Notes under the pieces: model-generated | Database searches by the model: none | What the model was told of the DNA's origin: nothing | What the model saw: the letters and a program-made list of their open reading frames with translations, nothing else | Program-made: the position numbers and the translations under genes | In this document: piece after piece, positions 1 to 8,599 of the stretch | Position numbering within the stretch: the stretch's first letter is position 1 | Layout of the letters: each line of letters begins with the position of its first letter | NCBI GenBank assembly: GCA_902586125.1 | Contig: CACIGI010000010.1 | Span: forward strand, 1 to 42,557 | DNA from: an uncultured Pelagibacteraceae bacterium | Lineage (GTDB): Bacteria; Pseudomonadota; Alphaproteobacteria; Pelagibacterales; Pelagibacteraceae | Length of the DNA stretch: 42,557 bases | Direction of reading: 5' to 3'

Positions 1-2255
1 CTTCCAGCGGTTGCTCCGATCAAAAACCCTCTGGACTGGCTATCAGCACCCGCCCAAGCAAAATCACCAATTCTCTGAAAGCCAAACATTGAGTAAAAAA
101 GATAAATTGGGATCATTTCTATATCATGGTTTGTATATGAAGTTCCTGCAGCAATCCAAGATGACATCGCTCCAGCCTCGTTAATTCCTTCCTCTAAAAC
201 TTGACCACTCTTTTCCTCTTTATACGAGCTCAATTGAGCAGAATCTTCTGGCTCATATTTTTGACCTTCATGAGCATAAATTCCTATTTTTTGGAAAAAA
301 CCCTCCATTCCGAATGTTCTAGCCTCATCAGGTATGATTGGAACCAGTCTTGGTGCAACATTTTTATCTCTCAAAAGGTTTGTTAACATTCTGACCAATG
401 CCATTGTGGTCGACATTTCTTTTTCACCTGTAGAAACTTTCATATTATCGAAAATATCTTTTGGTGGTGCTTTAACAGGTTTTGCGTAAGTTGTTCTTTC
501 AGGAATAAAACCACCCAATTGAATTCGTCTTTCATTTATGTATTTAATCTCTGGAGAATTTTGATCAGGCTTGTAGTATTCAATGTTCTTGACTTGTTGA
601 TCTGTTAATGGAACATCAAACCTATCTCTGTAATACATTAAGTCGTCGATATCTAACTTCTTAGTCTGGTGAGTTGTATTTACACTCTCACCACTTTTGC
701 CCATTCCATAACCCTTAATAGTTTTTGCAATTACAACTGTAGGACTTCCAACATTTTTAGATGCTTTATCATAAGCTGCAAAAACTTTATGAGGGTCGTG
801 ACCACCCCTGTTTAATCGCCAAATATCTTTGTCTGAAAGACTAGAAACCAACTCTTTGGTCTCTAAATATTTTCCAAAAAATTTTTCTCTCACATACGCA
901 CCGTCCCTTGCTTTCATTGCTTGATACTCGCCATCGACAGTCTCATTCATTGTTTTAACTAAATGACCTGTTTTATCATTGGCAAGCAATGGATCCCAAT
1001 AAGAGCCCCAAATAACTTTTATAACATTCCATCCTGCACCTCTAAAAATTCCCTCTAATTCCTGAATTATTTTTCCGTTTCCACGAACTGGTCCGTCTAA
1101 TCTTTGAAGATTACAATTTACAACAAATATTAAGTTATCTAATTTTTCTCTTGCGGCTAAACCAATCGCGCCTAAAGATTCAGGTTCATCCATTTCTCCA
1201 TCACCTAAAAATGCCCAAACTTTTCTACCTTCATCTTTGATGAGACCTCTATTGATTAAGTACTTCATGAATCTTGCTTGATAAATTGCAAGCATTGGAC
1301 CTAATCCCATGGACACTGTTGGAAATTGCCAAAAATTCGGCATTAGCCAAGGATGAGGATATGAGGAAAGACCACCAGGGTTTACTTCTTGTCTAAAACT
1401 ATCTAATTGTTTTTCGTTAAGTCTACCTTCCAAATAAGCTCTAGCGTACATACCTGGAGCGCTATGACCTTGAAAATAAATTAAATCTCCACCAAATCTA
1501 TTATTTTTAGCTCTCCAAAAATGATTCATACCAACATCGTAAAGAGTTGCAGCAGATGCAAAAGTTCCAATATGCCCTCCAAGTTCTGGGAATTTTTTAT
1601 TTGCTCTAACTACCATTGCGGCAGCATTCCATCTAATTAAAGATCTAATTCTTCTCTCTATGTTTTGATCTCCATTAGATTTTTTTTCCTCGTTAACTGG
1701 TATAGTGTTTATATAAGGAGTATTTTGCGTATAGGGTATATTGGCACCCTCCATATAAGCTTTATTAATAAGTTCTTTAATTAAATAATGTGCCCTCTGA
1801 TTTCCGTCTTTTTCTATTACTGCTGACAAAGACTCTAGCCATTCACTTGTTTCTAGTGGATCGATATCCCCTTCTTTAACTACTTGGATTATTTTTGGTT
1901 TTTCGGTCTCAATTATTTTTTGTGGAATATTTTGGTCCTGATGTTTTCTTAAAGTACTCTCAGCTTCTTGAATTAAATTTTCAGTTTCTTTTGGAACACT
2001 TTCTTTTTGAGATAATGATTGATTTGAAGAAATATTTATTAATAGATCTCCCTTTGAAACCTTATCTCCAACTTTAACATTTACAGACTCGACTTTGCCA
2101 GAAAATATTGATGGTATTTCAACACTCGATTTATCACTTTCAATAGTAACAACAGGATCATTTTTTTTAATATCTTGACCCTCTTTTACTAAAAGTTCTA
2201 TAACTTCCACGTTCTCAAAATCACCTATGTCAGGAACTAACAATTTTTCAGTCAT
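1..2255 (-). CDS. aceE: Pyruvate dehydrogenase E1 (homodimeric type) with N-terminal lipoyl domain, 3' end outside window
   Basis: Reading from 2255 downwards the frame is open to base 1, giving about 751 residues without the C-terminus. Residues about 1-75 form a lipoyl/biotinyl domain (starts MTEKLLVPDIGD, with the lipoyl-lysine motif ESDKSS, Lys near residue 42). A polar, glutamate-rich linker follows. The rest is a homodimeric E1: QGHSAPGMYARAYLEGR, the thiamine-diphosphate motif GDGEMDEPES near residue 350, and NLQRLDGPVRGNGKI. E1 decarboxylates pyruvate and passes the acetyl group to lipoyl-lysine in the pyruvate dehydrogenase complex. Lipoyl domains normally sit on E2, so this fusion is unusual. 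The ATG at 2253-2255 fits the domain start and no better start is visible. The AceE identity is confident. That the lipoyl domain is working is inferred from the intact motif. E2 and E3 would be expected beyond the left edge of the window. Confidence 0.95.
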   Translation of the reverse strand, partial: MTEKLLVPDIGDFENVEVIELLVKEGQDIKKNDPVVTIESDKSSVEIPSIFSGKVESVNVKVGDKVSKGDLLINISSNQSLSQKESVPKETENLIQEAESTLRKHQDQNIPQKIIETEKPKIIQVVKEGDIDPLETSEWLESLSAVIEKDGNQRAHYLIKELINKAYMEGANIPYTQNTPYINTIPVNEEKKSNGDQNIERRIRSLIRWNAAAMVVRANKKFPELGGHIGTFASAATLYDVGMNHFWRAKNNRFGGDLIYFQGHSAPGMYARAYLEGRLNEKQLDSFRQEVNPGGLSSYPHPWLMPNFWQFPTVSMGLGPMLAIYQARFMKYLINRGLIKDEGRKVWAFLGDGEMDEPESLGAIGLAAREKLDNLIFVVNCNLQRLDGPVRGNGKIIQELEGIFRGAGWNVIKVIWGSYWDPLLANDKTGHLVKTMNETVDGEYQAMKARDGAYVREKFFGKYLETKELVSSLSDKDIWRLNRGGHDPHKVFAAYDKASKNVGSPTVVIAKTIKGYGMGKSGESVNTTHQTKKLDIDDLMYYRDRFDVPLTDQQVKNIEYYKPDQNSPEIKYINERRIQLGGFIPERTTYAKPVKAPPKDIFDNMKVSTGEKEMSTTMALVRMLTNLLRDKNVAPRLVPIIPDEARTFGMEGFFQKIGIYAHEGQKYEPEDSAQLSSYKEEKSGQVLEEGINEAGAMSSWIAAGTSYTNHDIEMIPIYLFYSMFGFQRIGDFAWAGADSQSRGFLIGATAG

Positions 2256-2351
2256 TTTTAAAAGTTTTATTCATAAAAAAAATTTACTTAATCTTTAATT
2301 TTAACACATTCTATCCAATTTTTTGACACTCTTTATTGAAATACTCAAATA

Positions 2352-2468
2352 ATGATTAAAAAGTTATTAAATATATTTATTCAACCAAAATTCAACACAT
2401 ATAAAGATGCTAATGTGTGGATCCAAAAAATCTTGTTAGAGGAAAAATACGGAAAAATTAATTCCTAA
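2352..2468 (+). CDS. Possible 38-residue small protein, unknown
   Basis: An ATG at 2352 opens a 38-codon frame ending TAA at 2466-2468. It has a hydrophobic, basic start (MIKKLLNIFIQPKF) and a more polar end (VWIQKILLEEKYGKINS). It is the only plus-strand frame in the gap between the divergently placed aceE start and the end of the thiolase gene, and its stop overlaps the thiolase stop by four bases. I see no Shine-Dalgarno sequence and recognise no family. The residue mix looks protein-like, but so short a frame in AT-rich DNA may be chance. Confidence 0.3.
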   Translation: MIKKLLNIFIQPKFNTYKDANVWIQKILLEEKYGKINS

Positions 2469-3640
2469 ATTTTTTCTACACATAGCGCAATTCCCATACC
2501 GCCACCTATACAAAGTGCTGCACAACCTCTTTCTTTATTCTGTTTTTTCATTTCATGTATAAGTGTCACAAGTATTCTTGCTCCAGATGCACCTATTGGG
2601 TGACCTAAAGCAATAGCCCCACCATTTACATTAACTTTGTTTTCATGAATACCTAATTCACTGATAACTGCTATAGCTTGAGCGGCAAAAGCCTCATTAA
2701 TTTCAAATAAATCGATTTCATTTAAATTCCAATTTACTTTTTTTGATGCCTGGCGGATAGCTTCTATAGGACCAAGACCCATTAAAGACGGTTCCAAACC
2801 AACAGATGCCCAGGAAATAATTTTGGCCAATGGTCTAAGTGAATTTTGTTGAGCTTCCTTAAATGTAGTTAATAATAAAGCAGCTGCTCCATCATTTATA
2901 CCAGATGAGTTTCCGGGTGTCACAGTCCCACCATCTTTAAAAGCTGTTTTTAATTTTTCTAAATCAGATAATTTTGAGTCTTTTCTAGGGTGTTCATCTT
3001 TTTCTAAAATAATACCTTTATGATTTATCTTCACTATTTCATCATCAAATTTATTATTTTCAATTGCAATTTCTGCTTTCTTTTGGGATTGAAGAGCAAA
3101 TTCATCTTGTTGTTTTCTGGAAATATTAAACTTTTTTGCAACATTTTCGGCTGTAACTCCCATGTGGTAATTTTTAAAAGCATCAGTTAAACCATCATGA
3201 ACCATAGTATTGATTAGTTGATCTTTTGAAATTTCTTTTTTCTCTGAAAAAAAATAAGAGTAAGGTGTCATCGACATATTTTCTTGACCTCCACAAATTA
3301 CATTATTTGCATCTCCTAATTTAATTTGTTGATAGCCTGAAATAATGGCTCTTAGTCCTGATCCACAAACTTGGTTTACAATATAAGCAGGTTTGGATAC
3401 GGGGATCCCAGCATTTACTGCTGCTTGTCTGGCAGGATTCTGTCCTCCACCAGCAGTTAAAACCTGGCCCATTATCACTTCATCAATTTGATTATTAGAT
3501 ATCTTGCTTCTTTTCAAAATCTCATTAATTACGATAGTACCAAGTTGATCTCCTTTCAAATCTTTTAATGATCCCTTATAAGTGCCTATAGGAGTCCTAA
3601 CTGCACTACAAATTACCACATCATCAGGTTTGTTGCTCAT
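2465..3640 (-). CDS. Acetyl-CoA acetyltransferase (thiolase)
   Basis: A 391-residue thiolase of usual family length. The nucleophile cysteine lies in VNQVCGSGLRA, NEAFAAQ and the catalytic His motif GGAIALGHPIGASG follow, and the C-terminal cysteine is in CIGGGMG. These enzymes condense two acetyl-CoA or cleave acetoacetyl-CoA in the cytoplasm. The sequence resembles the AtoB/PhaA biosynthetic type, but thiolase subtypes cannot be separated safely by eye. The frame extends upstream to 3673, but the ATG at 3638-3640 starts MSNKPDDVVICSAVRTPIG, the normal thiolase N-terminus, so that start was chosen. The gene stands alone, divergent from tRNA-Arg. No phaB or phaC neighbour is visible, so a polyhydroxybutyrate role is not supported here. 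Confidence 0.93.
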   Translation of the reverse strand: MSNKPDDVVICSAVRTPIGTYKGSLKDLKGDQLGTIVINEILKRSKISNNQIDEVIMGQVLTAGGGQNPARQAAVNAGIPVSKPAYIVNQVCGSGLRAIISGYQQIKLGDANNVICGGQENMSMTPYSYFFSEKKEISKDQLINTMVHDGLTDAFKNYHMGVTAENVAKKFNISRKQQDEFALQSQKKAEIAIENNKFDDEIVKINHKGIILEKDEHPRKDSKLSDLEKLKTAFKDGGTVTPGNSSGINDGAAALLLTTFKEAQQNSLRPLAKIISWASVGLEPSLMGLGPIEAIRQASKKVNWNLNEIDLFEINEAFAAQAIAVISELGIHENKVNVNGGAIALGHPIGASGARILVTLIHEMKKQNKERGCAALCIGGGMGIALCVEKI

Positions 3641-3711
3641 AAATTTTAATTTTATCTTATCATTAAAATACACTAAATATTGATATACTATAAAGAAATA
3701 TATTTATAAAT

Positions 3712-3788
3712 GCGCCTGTAGCTCAATTGGATAGAGCGCTTGGCTACGGACCAGGAGGTTCTGGGTTCGACTCCTAGCAGGCGCACCA
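3712..3788 (+). tRNA. tRNA-Arg (ACG)
   Basis: A full 77-base cloverleaf can be drawn. The acceptor arms GCGCCTG and CAGGCGC pair, the D arm contains GCTCAATTGGATAGAGC, the anticodon stem CTTGG/CCAGG closes the loop CTACGGA (anticodon ACG), and the T arm is CTGGG-TTCGACT-CCTAG. The terminal CCA is encoded at 3786-3788. An ACG anticodon is normally edited to ICG by TadA and reads CGU, CGC and CGA. Confidence 0.97.
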
Positions 3789-3803
3789 TAAAAAAGGAAA
3801 GTT

Positions 3804-3902
3804 ATGTTAAAATGGTTAGAAAAAATATCTCTTCAAATGTCAGTAATATATTTTTTTATCTCTATTTTTGTAATTATATTAATCTTAACTTTTGTATTAT
3901 AA
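3804..3902 (+). CDS. Possible 32-residue single-pass membrane peptide
   Basis: An ATG at 3804 opens a 32-codon frame ending TAA at 3900-3902. A purine-rich AAAGGAAA a few bases upstream is a good ribosome binding site. The peptide starts MLKWLEKISLQMSV and continues as an uninterrupted hydrophobic run of about 19 residues (Ile, Phe, Leu, Val), fitting one transmembrane helix with its positive end inside. It starts 15 bases after the tRNA-Arg CCA and ends 7 bases before the thioesterase ATG, so it may be co-transcribed with both. I recognise no family. The binding site and spacing favour a real gene. Confidence 0.5.
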   Translation: MLKWLEKISLQMSVIYFFISIFVIILILTFVL

Positions 3903-3909
3903 AAATTTT

Positions 3910-4320
3910 ATGTCTAATCAATTTGAACAAATCAGCCTCAAACCAGGTTTTATGAAACATAACGGAGGCCTTTTATTTAGAAATATCTCTGAAAATGAAT
4001 ACGAATTTAAATCAACGGTTAACAATAATCATTTAAATGCTGCAGGGATTACTCATGGAGGTTATTTGTCTGCTCTGATAGATGCCGGTGCCGGCACAGC
4101 AGCACATCGATCAGCTGATAATGCACCATGCGTGACAATTTCTTTAGATATAAAGTTTATTGGATCATCAAAAGTTAATGATGAAATCTTCGGGAAAGTT
4201 AAAATATTAAAAAAAACAAAAACTCTTGTGTTTTTATTTTGTGAGTTAAATTGTAATGGTAAGATAATTACGTCAGCATCAGGAATTTGGAAAATTTTAA
4301 AAATTAAGACAACAAATTAA
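3910..4320 (+). CDS. PaaI-type hotdog-fold thioesterase
   Basis: A 136-residue protein, typical for the PaaI/YbgC-like hotdog thioesterases. The signature ITHGGYLSALIDAGAGTAAHR spans residues about 46-66, followed by the beta strands VTISLDIKFIGSS and EIFGKVKILKKTKTLVFLFCEL. Such enzymes hydrolyse acyl-CoA or aryl-CoA thioesters in the cytoplasm. The substrate cannot be told from sequence. The frame extends upstream to 3892, but the ATG at 3910 (MSNQFEQISLKPGF) gives the usual family N-terminus and follows the small membrane ORF by seven bases. The 167 bases after it, up to 4487, contain no convincing gene or terminator. Confidence 0.85.
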   Translation: MSNQFEQISLKPGFMKHNGGLLFRNISENEYEFKSTVNNNHLNAAGITHGGYLSALIDAGAGTAAHRSADNAPCVTISLDIKFIGSSKVNDEIFGKVKILKKTKTLVFLFCELNCNGKIITSASGIWKILKIKTTN

Positions 4321-4487
4321 TCCCTTAGTACATAATCTTTATAATTAATTTAATTGTGTTAAGTTAAATTATTATTTAAAAAAATGAGAACTCTTTATCC
4401 TCCGATTCGGTCATGTTTTAGTCTATTTTTGTTCTTTAACAATAACTACATCTGGTAGATAAAAAATAAGATATACCAAAGATAGAA

Positions 4488-6965
4488 ATGATAAAAAATA
4501 AAATTACAGCTGTACTTGGCCCAACAAATACAGGTAAAACTCATCTAGCTATTGAGACTATGCTGTCGTTTGACACTGGGATGATAGGTTTTCCATTGAG
4601 ATTGTTAGCTAGAGAAGTTTACGACAAGGTAATTAAAAAGGTAAGTTTAGATAAAGTTGCATTAATTACTGGTGAAGAAAAAATAATTCCTACAAATGCA
4701 AAGTATTACCTGTGTACTGTTGAATCTATGCCTATTGATAAAGAATTAGATTTTGTAGGTGTGGACGAAATTCAAATGTGTGCGGACCATGAGCGAGGAC
4801 ATATTTTTACAGACAGATTATTGAACTTAAGAGGAATAAAATTAACAATGTTAATGGGATCAAATACTATAATGCCAATAATTTCTAATCTTGATGATGA
4901 CATCGAATTTGTAAATAGAACTAGACTTTCAAAACTCTCTTATGTTGGTCATAAAAAAATTTCAAGAATTCAAAGAAAAACTGCAATTATAGCATTTTCT
5001 GCAGAAGAAGTTTACGCCATCGCTGAACTAATAAGAAGACAAAAAGGAGGAGCTTCAATTGTTATGGGATCTCTTAGCCCAAAGACAAGAAATGCACAAG
5101 TGGAGCTGTATCAATCTGGCGATGTTGATTTTCTGGTCGCAACTGATGCTATTGGTATGGGAATTAATATGGATCTTGATCATGTTTATTTTTCCAATTT
5201 AAAAAAATTTGATGGAAAAAAATTAAGAAAGCTAAATTTAGCAGAAATCGGACAAATTGCTGGTAGAGCAGGAAGATATTTGAACAATGGAAATTTTGGT
5301 ATAACAGGAGAATGTAAAGAAATAAATGCTCATGAAGTAGATTCATTGGAAAATCATAAATTTGAAGAAATCCAATTTTTATTTTGGAGAAATTCAAATT
5401 TAAACTTTGAGAGTCCTTTAAAATTATTAAAGTCTTTAGAGGAAAAACCTAATAGAAGATGGTTAAGAAAAATACATGAATGCGAGGATGAAAAAGCCTT
5501 AAAATTTTTTTTAAGAGATAAAAATTTAGAAAATATTAAATTTGATAAAGATAAATTAAGTCTTTTATGGGAATGTTGCCAAATACCAGATTTTGTTAAA
5601 AAAACTTATGGTAATCACTATGAAGTAATTGAAAATGTTTTTAAATATTTAACAAGTGAAAAGGGTAAAATTACAGATGATTATATGCGACTTCAACTCG
5701 TAAAACTTGATAAATTAGATGGAAATGTAGATTCTTTATCAAATAGAATTGCAAATGTAAGAACTTGGTCATATGTTTCGAATAAAAATAATTGGATAGA
5801 AAATCAAAACTATTGGATAGAAAAAACAAAACACTTAGAGGATAAGTTATCAGATAGATTACATGAGGAGCTTACAAAAACTTTTATTGACAAAAGGGCA
5901 AGTGTCCTAGCTAGAGGCTTAAAGCAAGATATGGAATTTGATACTAAAATTTTAGAAAATAACGAAGTAATGATTGACGATCAATTTATTGGAAAGATAA
6001 ATGGACTTAAATTAGAACTAGATTTAAAAAAAGGTGCTTTAGAGACAGATATCAAATCGCTCAAAAAAGCAGCAAGACAGACCGTTGGTCCAGAACTTCA
6101 AAAAAGAATAGATACAATAACCGAGACAGGTTTAATAAAACTAAACGAGGATTTTAAAATTTATTGGAGAAAGTCTCCAATTGCAAAATTGCAACCAGGT
6201 AGAGATTATTTAAATCCAAATATTGTTCTTATAGTTGATGATATTCTGGAAACAGATCAATTACAAAAATTAAATAATTATTTAGTGAAATGGCTAAAAA
6301 ATAAAATACAAAATGTTTTGAGCAGTTTAATTGATTTGAGAAACCTTAAGGAAAAAAATTCATCAATTAAAGCTCTTGCATATCAATTGTATGAAAACAA
6401 TGGTGTCCTTCAAAGAAATCAAGTTACAGATTATCTAAAAATATTAGGACAAAATGAGAGGAAATTTTTGAGAGATCAAGGAGTAAAATTTGGAAGATAT
6501 CATGTATTTTTACACAAATTAATCAAACCAGAGGCCGTATCACTGAGAACTTTACTTTGGAAAAATTATCATCAAAAATATTTTAATTTAAAACCTCCTG
6601 TGTTTGGTTTAAATTTTTTAGAAAATGACAAAATTAAAAACAGAAATTTTATGTTACTTTGTGGATTTGAGAAATTTGACAATTTTTACGTAAGAATTGA
6701 TATTTTAGAGAGATTATTTATTCAAATTATTAATTCAAACACAGAAAAGAATGAAATTAAGTTAATTCCTGAAATGTTAAATTTACTTGGATGTAATAAG
6801 GACAACTTTAAAAAGCTTTTAAAAATTATGGGTTATAAAGTTTTTGAAAAAAATCATGATATATTTTTTAAATACAATCCAAAAAAAAGCTCAAAAAAAG
6901 TAAGTAAAAAATTCATTAAAGAAAGTCCCTTTAAAGTGTTAAAAAATTTGAATTTAAACCAGTAA
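4488..6965 (+). CDS. SUV3-like ATP-dependent RNA helicase
   Basis: An 825-residue superfamily 2 helicase. Walker A is GPTNTGKTHLA (residues about 9-19), motif II is DEIQM instead of DEAD (near residue 92), motif III is MGSNT, motif V is ATDAIGMGIN and motif VI is QIAGRAGRY. DEIQ with these neighbours is typical of mitochondrial SUV3 and its alphaproteobacterial relatives, which unwind structured RNA during decay. The C-terminal half (after about residue 300) is long, charged and unassigned, and the end is lysine-rich. The gene heads a tight plus-strand group: the next start is three bases after the stop. Alphaproteobacteria often have this helicase near fdxA and carD, as here. The helicase fold is confident. 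The decay role is inferred from the family. Confidence 0.9.
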   Translation: MIKNKITAVLGPTNTGKTHLAIETMLSFDTGMIGFPLRLLAREVYDKVIKKVSLDKVALITGEEKIIPTNAKYYLCTVESMPIDKELDFVGVDEIQMCADHERGHIFTDRLLNLRGIKLTMLMGSNTIMPIISNLDDDIEFVNRTRLSKLSYVGHKKISRIQRKTAIIAFSAEEVYAIAELIRRQKGGASIVMGSLSPKTRNAQVELYQSGDVDFLVATDAIGMGINMDLDHVYFSNLKKFDGKKLRKLNLAEIGQIAGRAGRYLNNGNFGITGECKEINAHEVDSLENHKFEEIQFLFWRNSNLNFESPLKLLKSLEEKPNRRWLRKIHECEDEKALKFFLRDKNLENIKFDKDKLSLLWECCQIPDFVKKTYGNHYEVIENVFKYLTSEKGKITDDYMRLQLVKLDKLDGNVDSLSNRIANVRTWSYVSNKNNWIENQNYWIEKTKHLEDKLSDRLHEELTKTFIDKRASVLARGLKQDMEFDTKILENNEVMIDDQFIGKINGLKLELDLKKGALETDIKSLKKAARQTVGPELQKRIDTITETGLIKLNEDFKIYWRKSPIAKLQPGRDYLNPNIVLIVDDILETDQLQKLNNYLVKWLKNKIQNVLSSLIDLRNLKEKNSSIKALAYQLYENNGVLQRNQVTDYLKILGQNERKFLRDQGVKFGRYHVFLHKLIKPEAVSLRTLLWKNYHQKYFNLKPPVFGLNFLENDKIKNRNFMLLCGFEKFDNFYVRIDILERLFIQIINSNTEKNEIKLIPEMLNLLGCNKDNFKKLLKIMGYKVFEKNHDIFFKYNPKKSSKKVSKKFIKESPFKVLKNLNLNQ

Positions 6966-6968
6966 GTA

Positions 6969-7382
6969 ATGTTTTTTAAAGAAAAAAAAGGAGATACTAA
7001 AACTAGTGATTTAGCAAGAGTTGCGGCATTATTGATTCATGCCGCAAAAATTGATGAGGACTTCTCAAAAGAAGAAGAGGTAATCATAAGCAAGGCACTT
7101 TTGAAAATAGGTGCAGACCAAGATAATTTAGAAAATATTTTAAAAGAGGGTAAAGAAATAGAGGAAAATTCTAACCAAATTTTGAATTTTACAAAGGAAG
7201 TTAAAAATATGGATGATAAAAAAAAAATTCAAATTATAGAAACACTTTGGAGAATAATTTACTCTAATCAAGAAGCAGATATGTTTGAAACTAATTTGAT
7301 GAGACGACTTGCAGGCTTATTATATATTGACAATAAGATCATGGGAGATATCAAAGAAAAAATTAAAAAAGAAAATCAATAA
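6969..7382 (+). CDS. TerB-like helical protein
   Basis: A 137-residue soluble, acidic, all-helical protein. The segment [33 protein letters not shown] and a later copy-like segment ([21 protein letters not shown]...[11 protein letters not shown]) are typical of the TerB/DjlA N-terminal family, with acidic positions after each helix. The family is often linked to membrane stress or metal binding, but the biochemical role is unknown. The gene sits three bases after the helicase stop, and its TAA overlaps the ferredoxin ATG by one base, so co-transcription and translational coupling are likely. In related alphaproteobacteria I recall an S4-domain RNA-binding gene at this place. Confidence 0.75.
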   Translation: MFFKEKKGDTKTSDLARVAALLIHAAKIDEDFSKEEEVIISKALLKIGADQDNLENILKEGKEIEENSNQILNFTKEVKNMDDKKKIQIIETLWRIIYSNQEADMFETNLMRRLAGLLYIDNKIMGDIKEKIKKENQ

Positions 7383-7708
7383 TGACATATATAGTTAATG
7401 ACAAATGTATTAAATGTAAGTTAATGGACTGTGTTGAAGTTTGCCCTGTAGATTGTTTCTATGAGGGAAAAAATATGCTTGTAATTAAACCTGATGAGTG
7501 TATAGATTGTGGCGTTTGTGAGCCTGAGTGTCCTGTTGATGCAATAAAAGCTGATACAGAGCAAGGGTCTGAAAAATGGCTTGAGATCAATAAACAATAT
7601 TCTGAAATCTGGCCAAATATAACAGTTAAAAAAGATCCTCCATCGGATCACGAAAAATATAAAGATGAGCAAAATAAGTTTGAAAAGTATTTTAAAGAAA
7701 ACCTTTAA
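7382..7708 (+). CDS. fdxA: Seven-iron ferredoxin (3Fe-4S/4Fe-4S)
   Basis: A 108-residue ferredoxin, the usual FdxA length. The first cluster motif is [18 protein letters not shown] (residues about 9-26) and the second is [16 protein letters not shown] (about 40-55). The pattern CxxxxxxC...CP in the first half suits a 3Fe-4S centre plus a 4Fe-4S centre. The C-terminal 50 residues form the polar tail (W-rich, NITVKKDPP) found in FdxA proteins. It is a cytoplasmic electron carrier. The partner is not shown by the sequence. The start overlaps the previous stop by one base (TAATG). The end overlaps carD by 44 bases in another frame. Confidence 0.93.
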   Translation: MTYIVNDKCIKCKLMDCVEVCPVDCFYEGKNMLVIKPDECIDCGVCEPECPVDAIKADTEQGSEKWLEINKQYSEIWPNITVKKDPPSDHEKYKDEQNKFEKYFKENL

Positions 7709-8537
7709 AAAAAGTAAAGCTACAAAATCAAAAAAAAAAGTAAAAACTAAAAAGATTGTAAAATTAAAAAAAGTAAAAAAGAAAATTAATACGTTATCAA
7801 AAAAATTAATTAAAATTAAAAAAGTACCTTTAAAAAAACCTCTAAAATCTGAGTCTAAAACCACACAACAAAAAAGTGATGATTTAAGGATTACAAAAAA
7901 TAATGAAGCTAAACCAGAAATTAAAAAAGTAAAAAAACAAGACACAGAAAAACGAGAATATAAAATCAAAGATTACGTCGTATACCCAAAACATGGTGTT
8001 GGGCAAATTTCCGAATTTAAAAAAATAAATATTGGAGGAATAGACGTTGAAACGTACGTTATAAAATTTGAAAAAGACAAAGCAAATGGAATGGTGCCCG
8101 TTAACAAACAATCACATTTAAGACCATTAGCTACGATTAATCAGGTAAATAAATGTATCTCAATTTTAAAAAGTAAGCCTAAAATAAAAAGATCCATGTG
8201 GAGTAGGAGAGCTCAAGAATATGAAGCAAAAATTTCATCAGGTAAAATTTATGAACTAGCTGAGGTAGTAAGAGACCTTAATAAGGGGGATGATTTAATG
8301 GTAGATCAATCTTATAGTGAAAGACAGTTATTTGAAAAAGCATATGAAAGGATACTTTTAGAATTTCAAATAATTTTAAATCTGCGATTAGAGGATACTC
8401 AAAAAAAATTAGATAAAGCTTTAAAAAGAAACCTGAACACTCAACCTAAATCAGAAACAGCGCCAATAAAGCAAGATACGTCAGATTTACCTGAAGAAGA
8501 GGCTGTTTCAGAAAATGAAGAAGATATAGAGGAATAA
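7665..8537 (+). CDS. carD: CarD-family RNA polymerase-binding regulator with lysine-rich N-terminal tail
   Basis: A 290-residue protein. Residues about 1-70 are extremely basic with almost no acidic residues ([20 protein letters not shown] and more), resembling eukaryotic histone H1 tails. Residues about 98-160 are the CarD/TRCF RNA polymerase interaction domain ([17 protein letters not shown], then [11 protein letters not shown]). The helical DNA-binding domain runs to about 255 ([40 protein letters not shown]). The last 30 residues are acidic. CarD stabilises open promoter complexes. Typical family members are about 160-170 residues, so both tails are additions. The start at 7665 lies inside fdxA, and a TTG at 7680 in the same frame is an alternative. 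A terminator follows directly. Confidence 0.88.
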   Translation: MSKISLKSILKKTFKKSKATKSKKKVKTKKIVKLKKVKKKINTLSKKLIKIKKVPLKKPLKSESKTTQQKSDDLRITKNNEAKPEIKKVKKQDTEKREYKIKDYVVYPKHGVGQISEFKKINIGGIDVETYVIKFEKDKANGMVPVNKQSHLRPLATINQVNKCISILKSKPKIKRSMWSRRAQEYEAKISSGKIYELAEVVRDLNKGDDLMVDQSYSERQLFEKAYERILLEFQIILNLRLEDTQKKLDKALKRNLNTQPKSETAPIKQDTSDLPEEEAVSENEEDIEE

Positions 8538-8540
8538 AAA

Positions 8541-8580
8541 AAACGCCTCTCACACGTAAATCGTTATGAGAAGCGTTTTT
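8541..8580. terminator. Bidirectional intrinsic terminator between carD and the polybasic gene
   Basis: The arms AAACGCCTCTCA (8541-8552) and TGAGAAGCGTTT (8567-8578) pair over 12 positions with one C-A mismatch, around a 14-base loop. A T run follows on the plus strand, and an A run precedes it, giving a T run on the minus strand. It can end carD transcription rightwards and the polybasic gene leftwards. Confidence 0.85.
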
Positions 8581-8599
8581 AATAAAGAATACTAAGTAA

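Noticed and set aside
1895-2077. A 60-codon plus-strand frame inside aceE.
   Set aside because: It lies opposite the aceE linker coding region, is Phe/Leu-rich from the complement, and has no supporting signal.
4384-4458. A 24-codon frame starting MRTLYPPI, like the N-terminus of proline iminopeptidase.
   Set aside because: The similarity covers only eight residues and the frame stops after 24 codons. No downstream remains of the enzyme are seen, so it could be chance. A relic is possible but unsupported.
7421-8111. Minus-strand frames of 182 and 75 codons opposite fdxA and carD.
   Set aside because: They are Phe/Leu/Ile-rich shadows of the lysine-rich carD and fdxA coding strand (AAA read as TTT), not genes.
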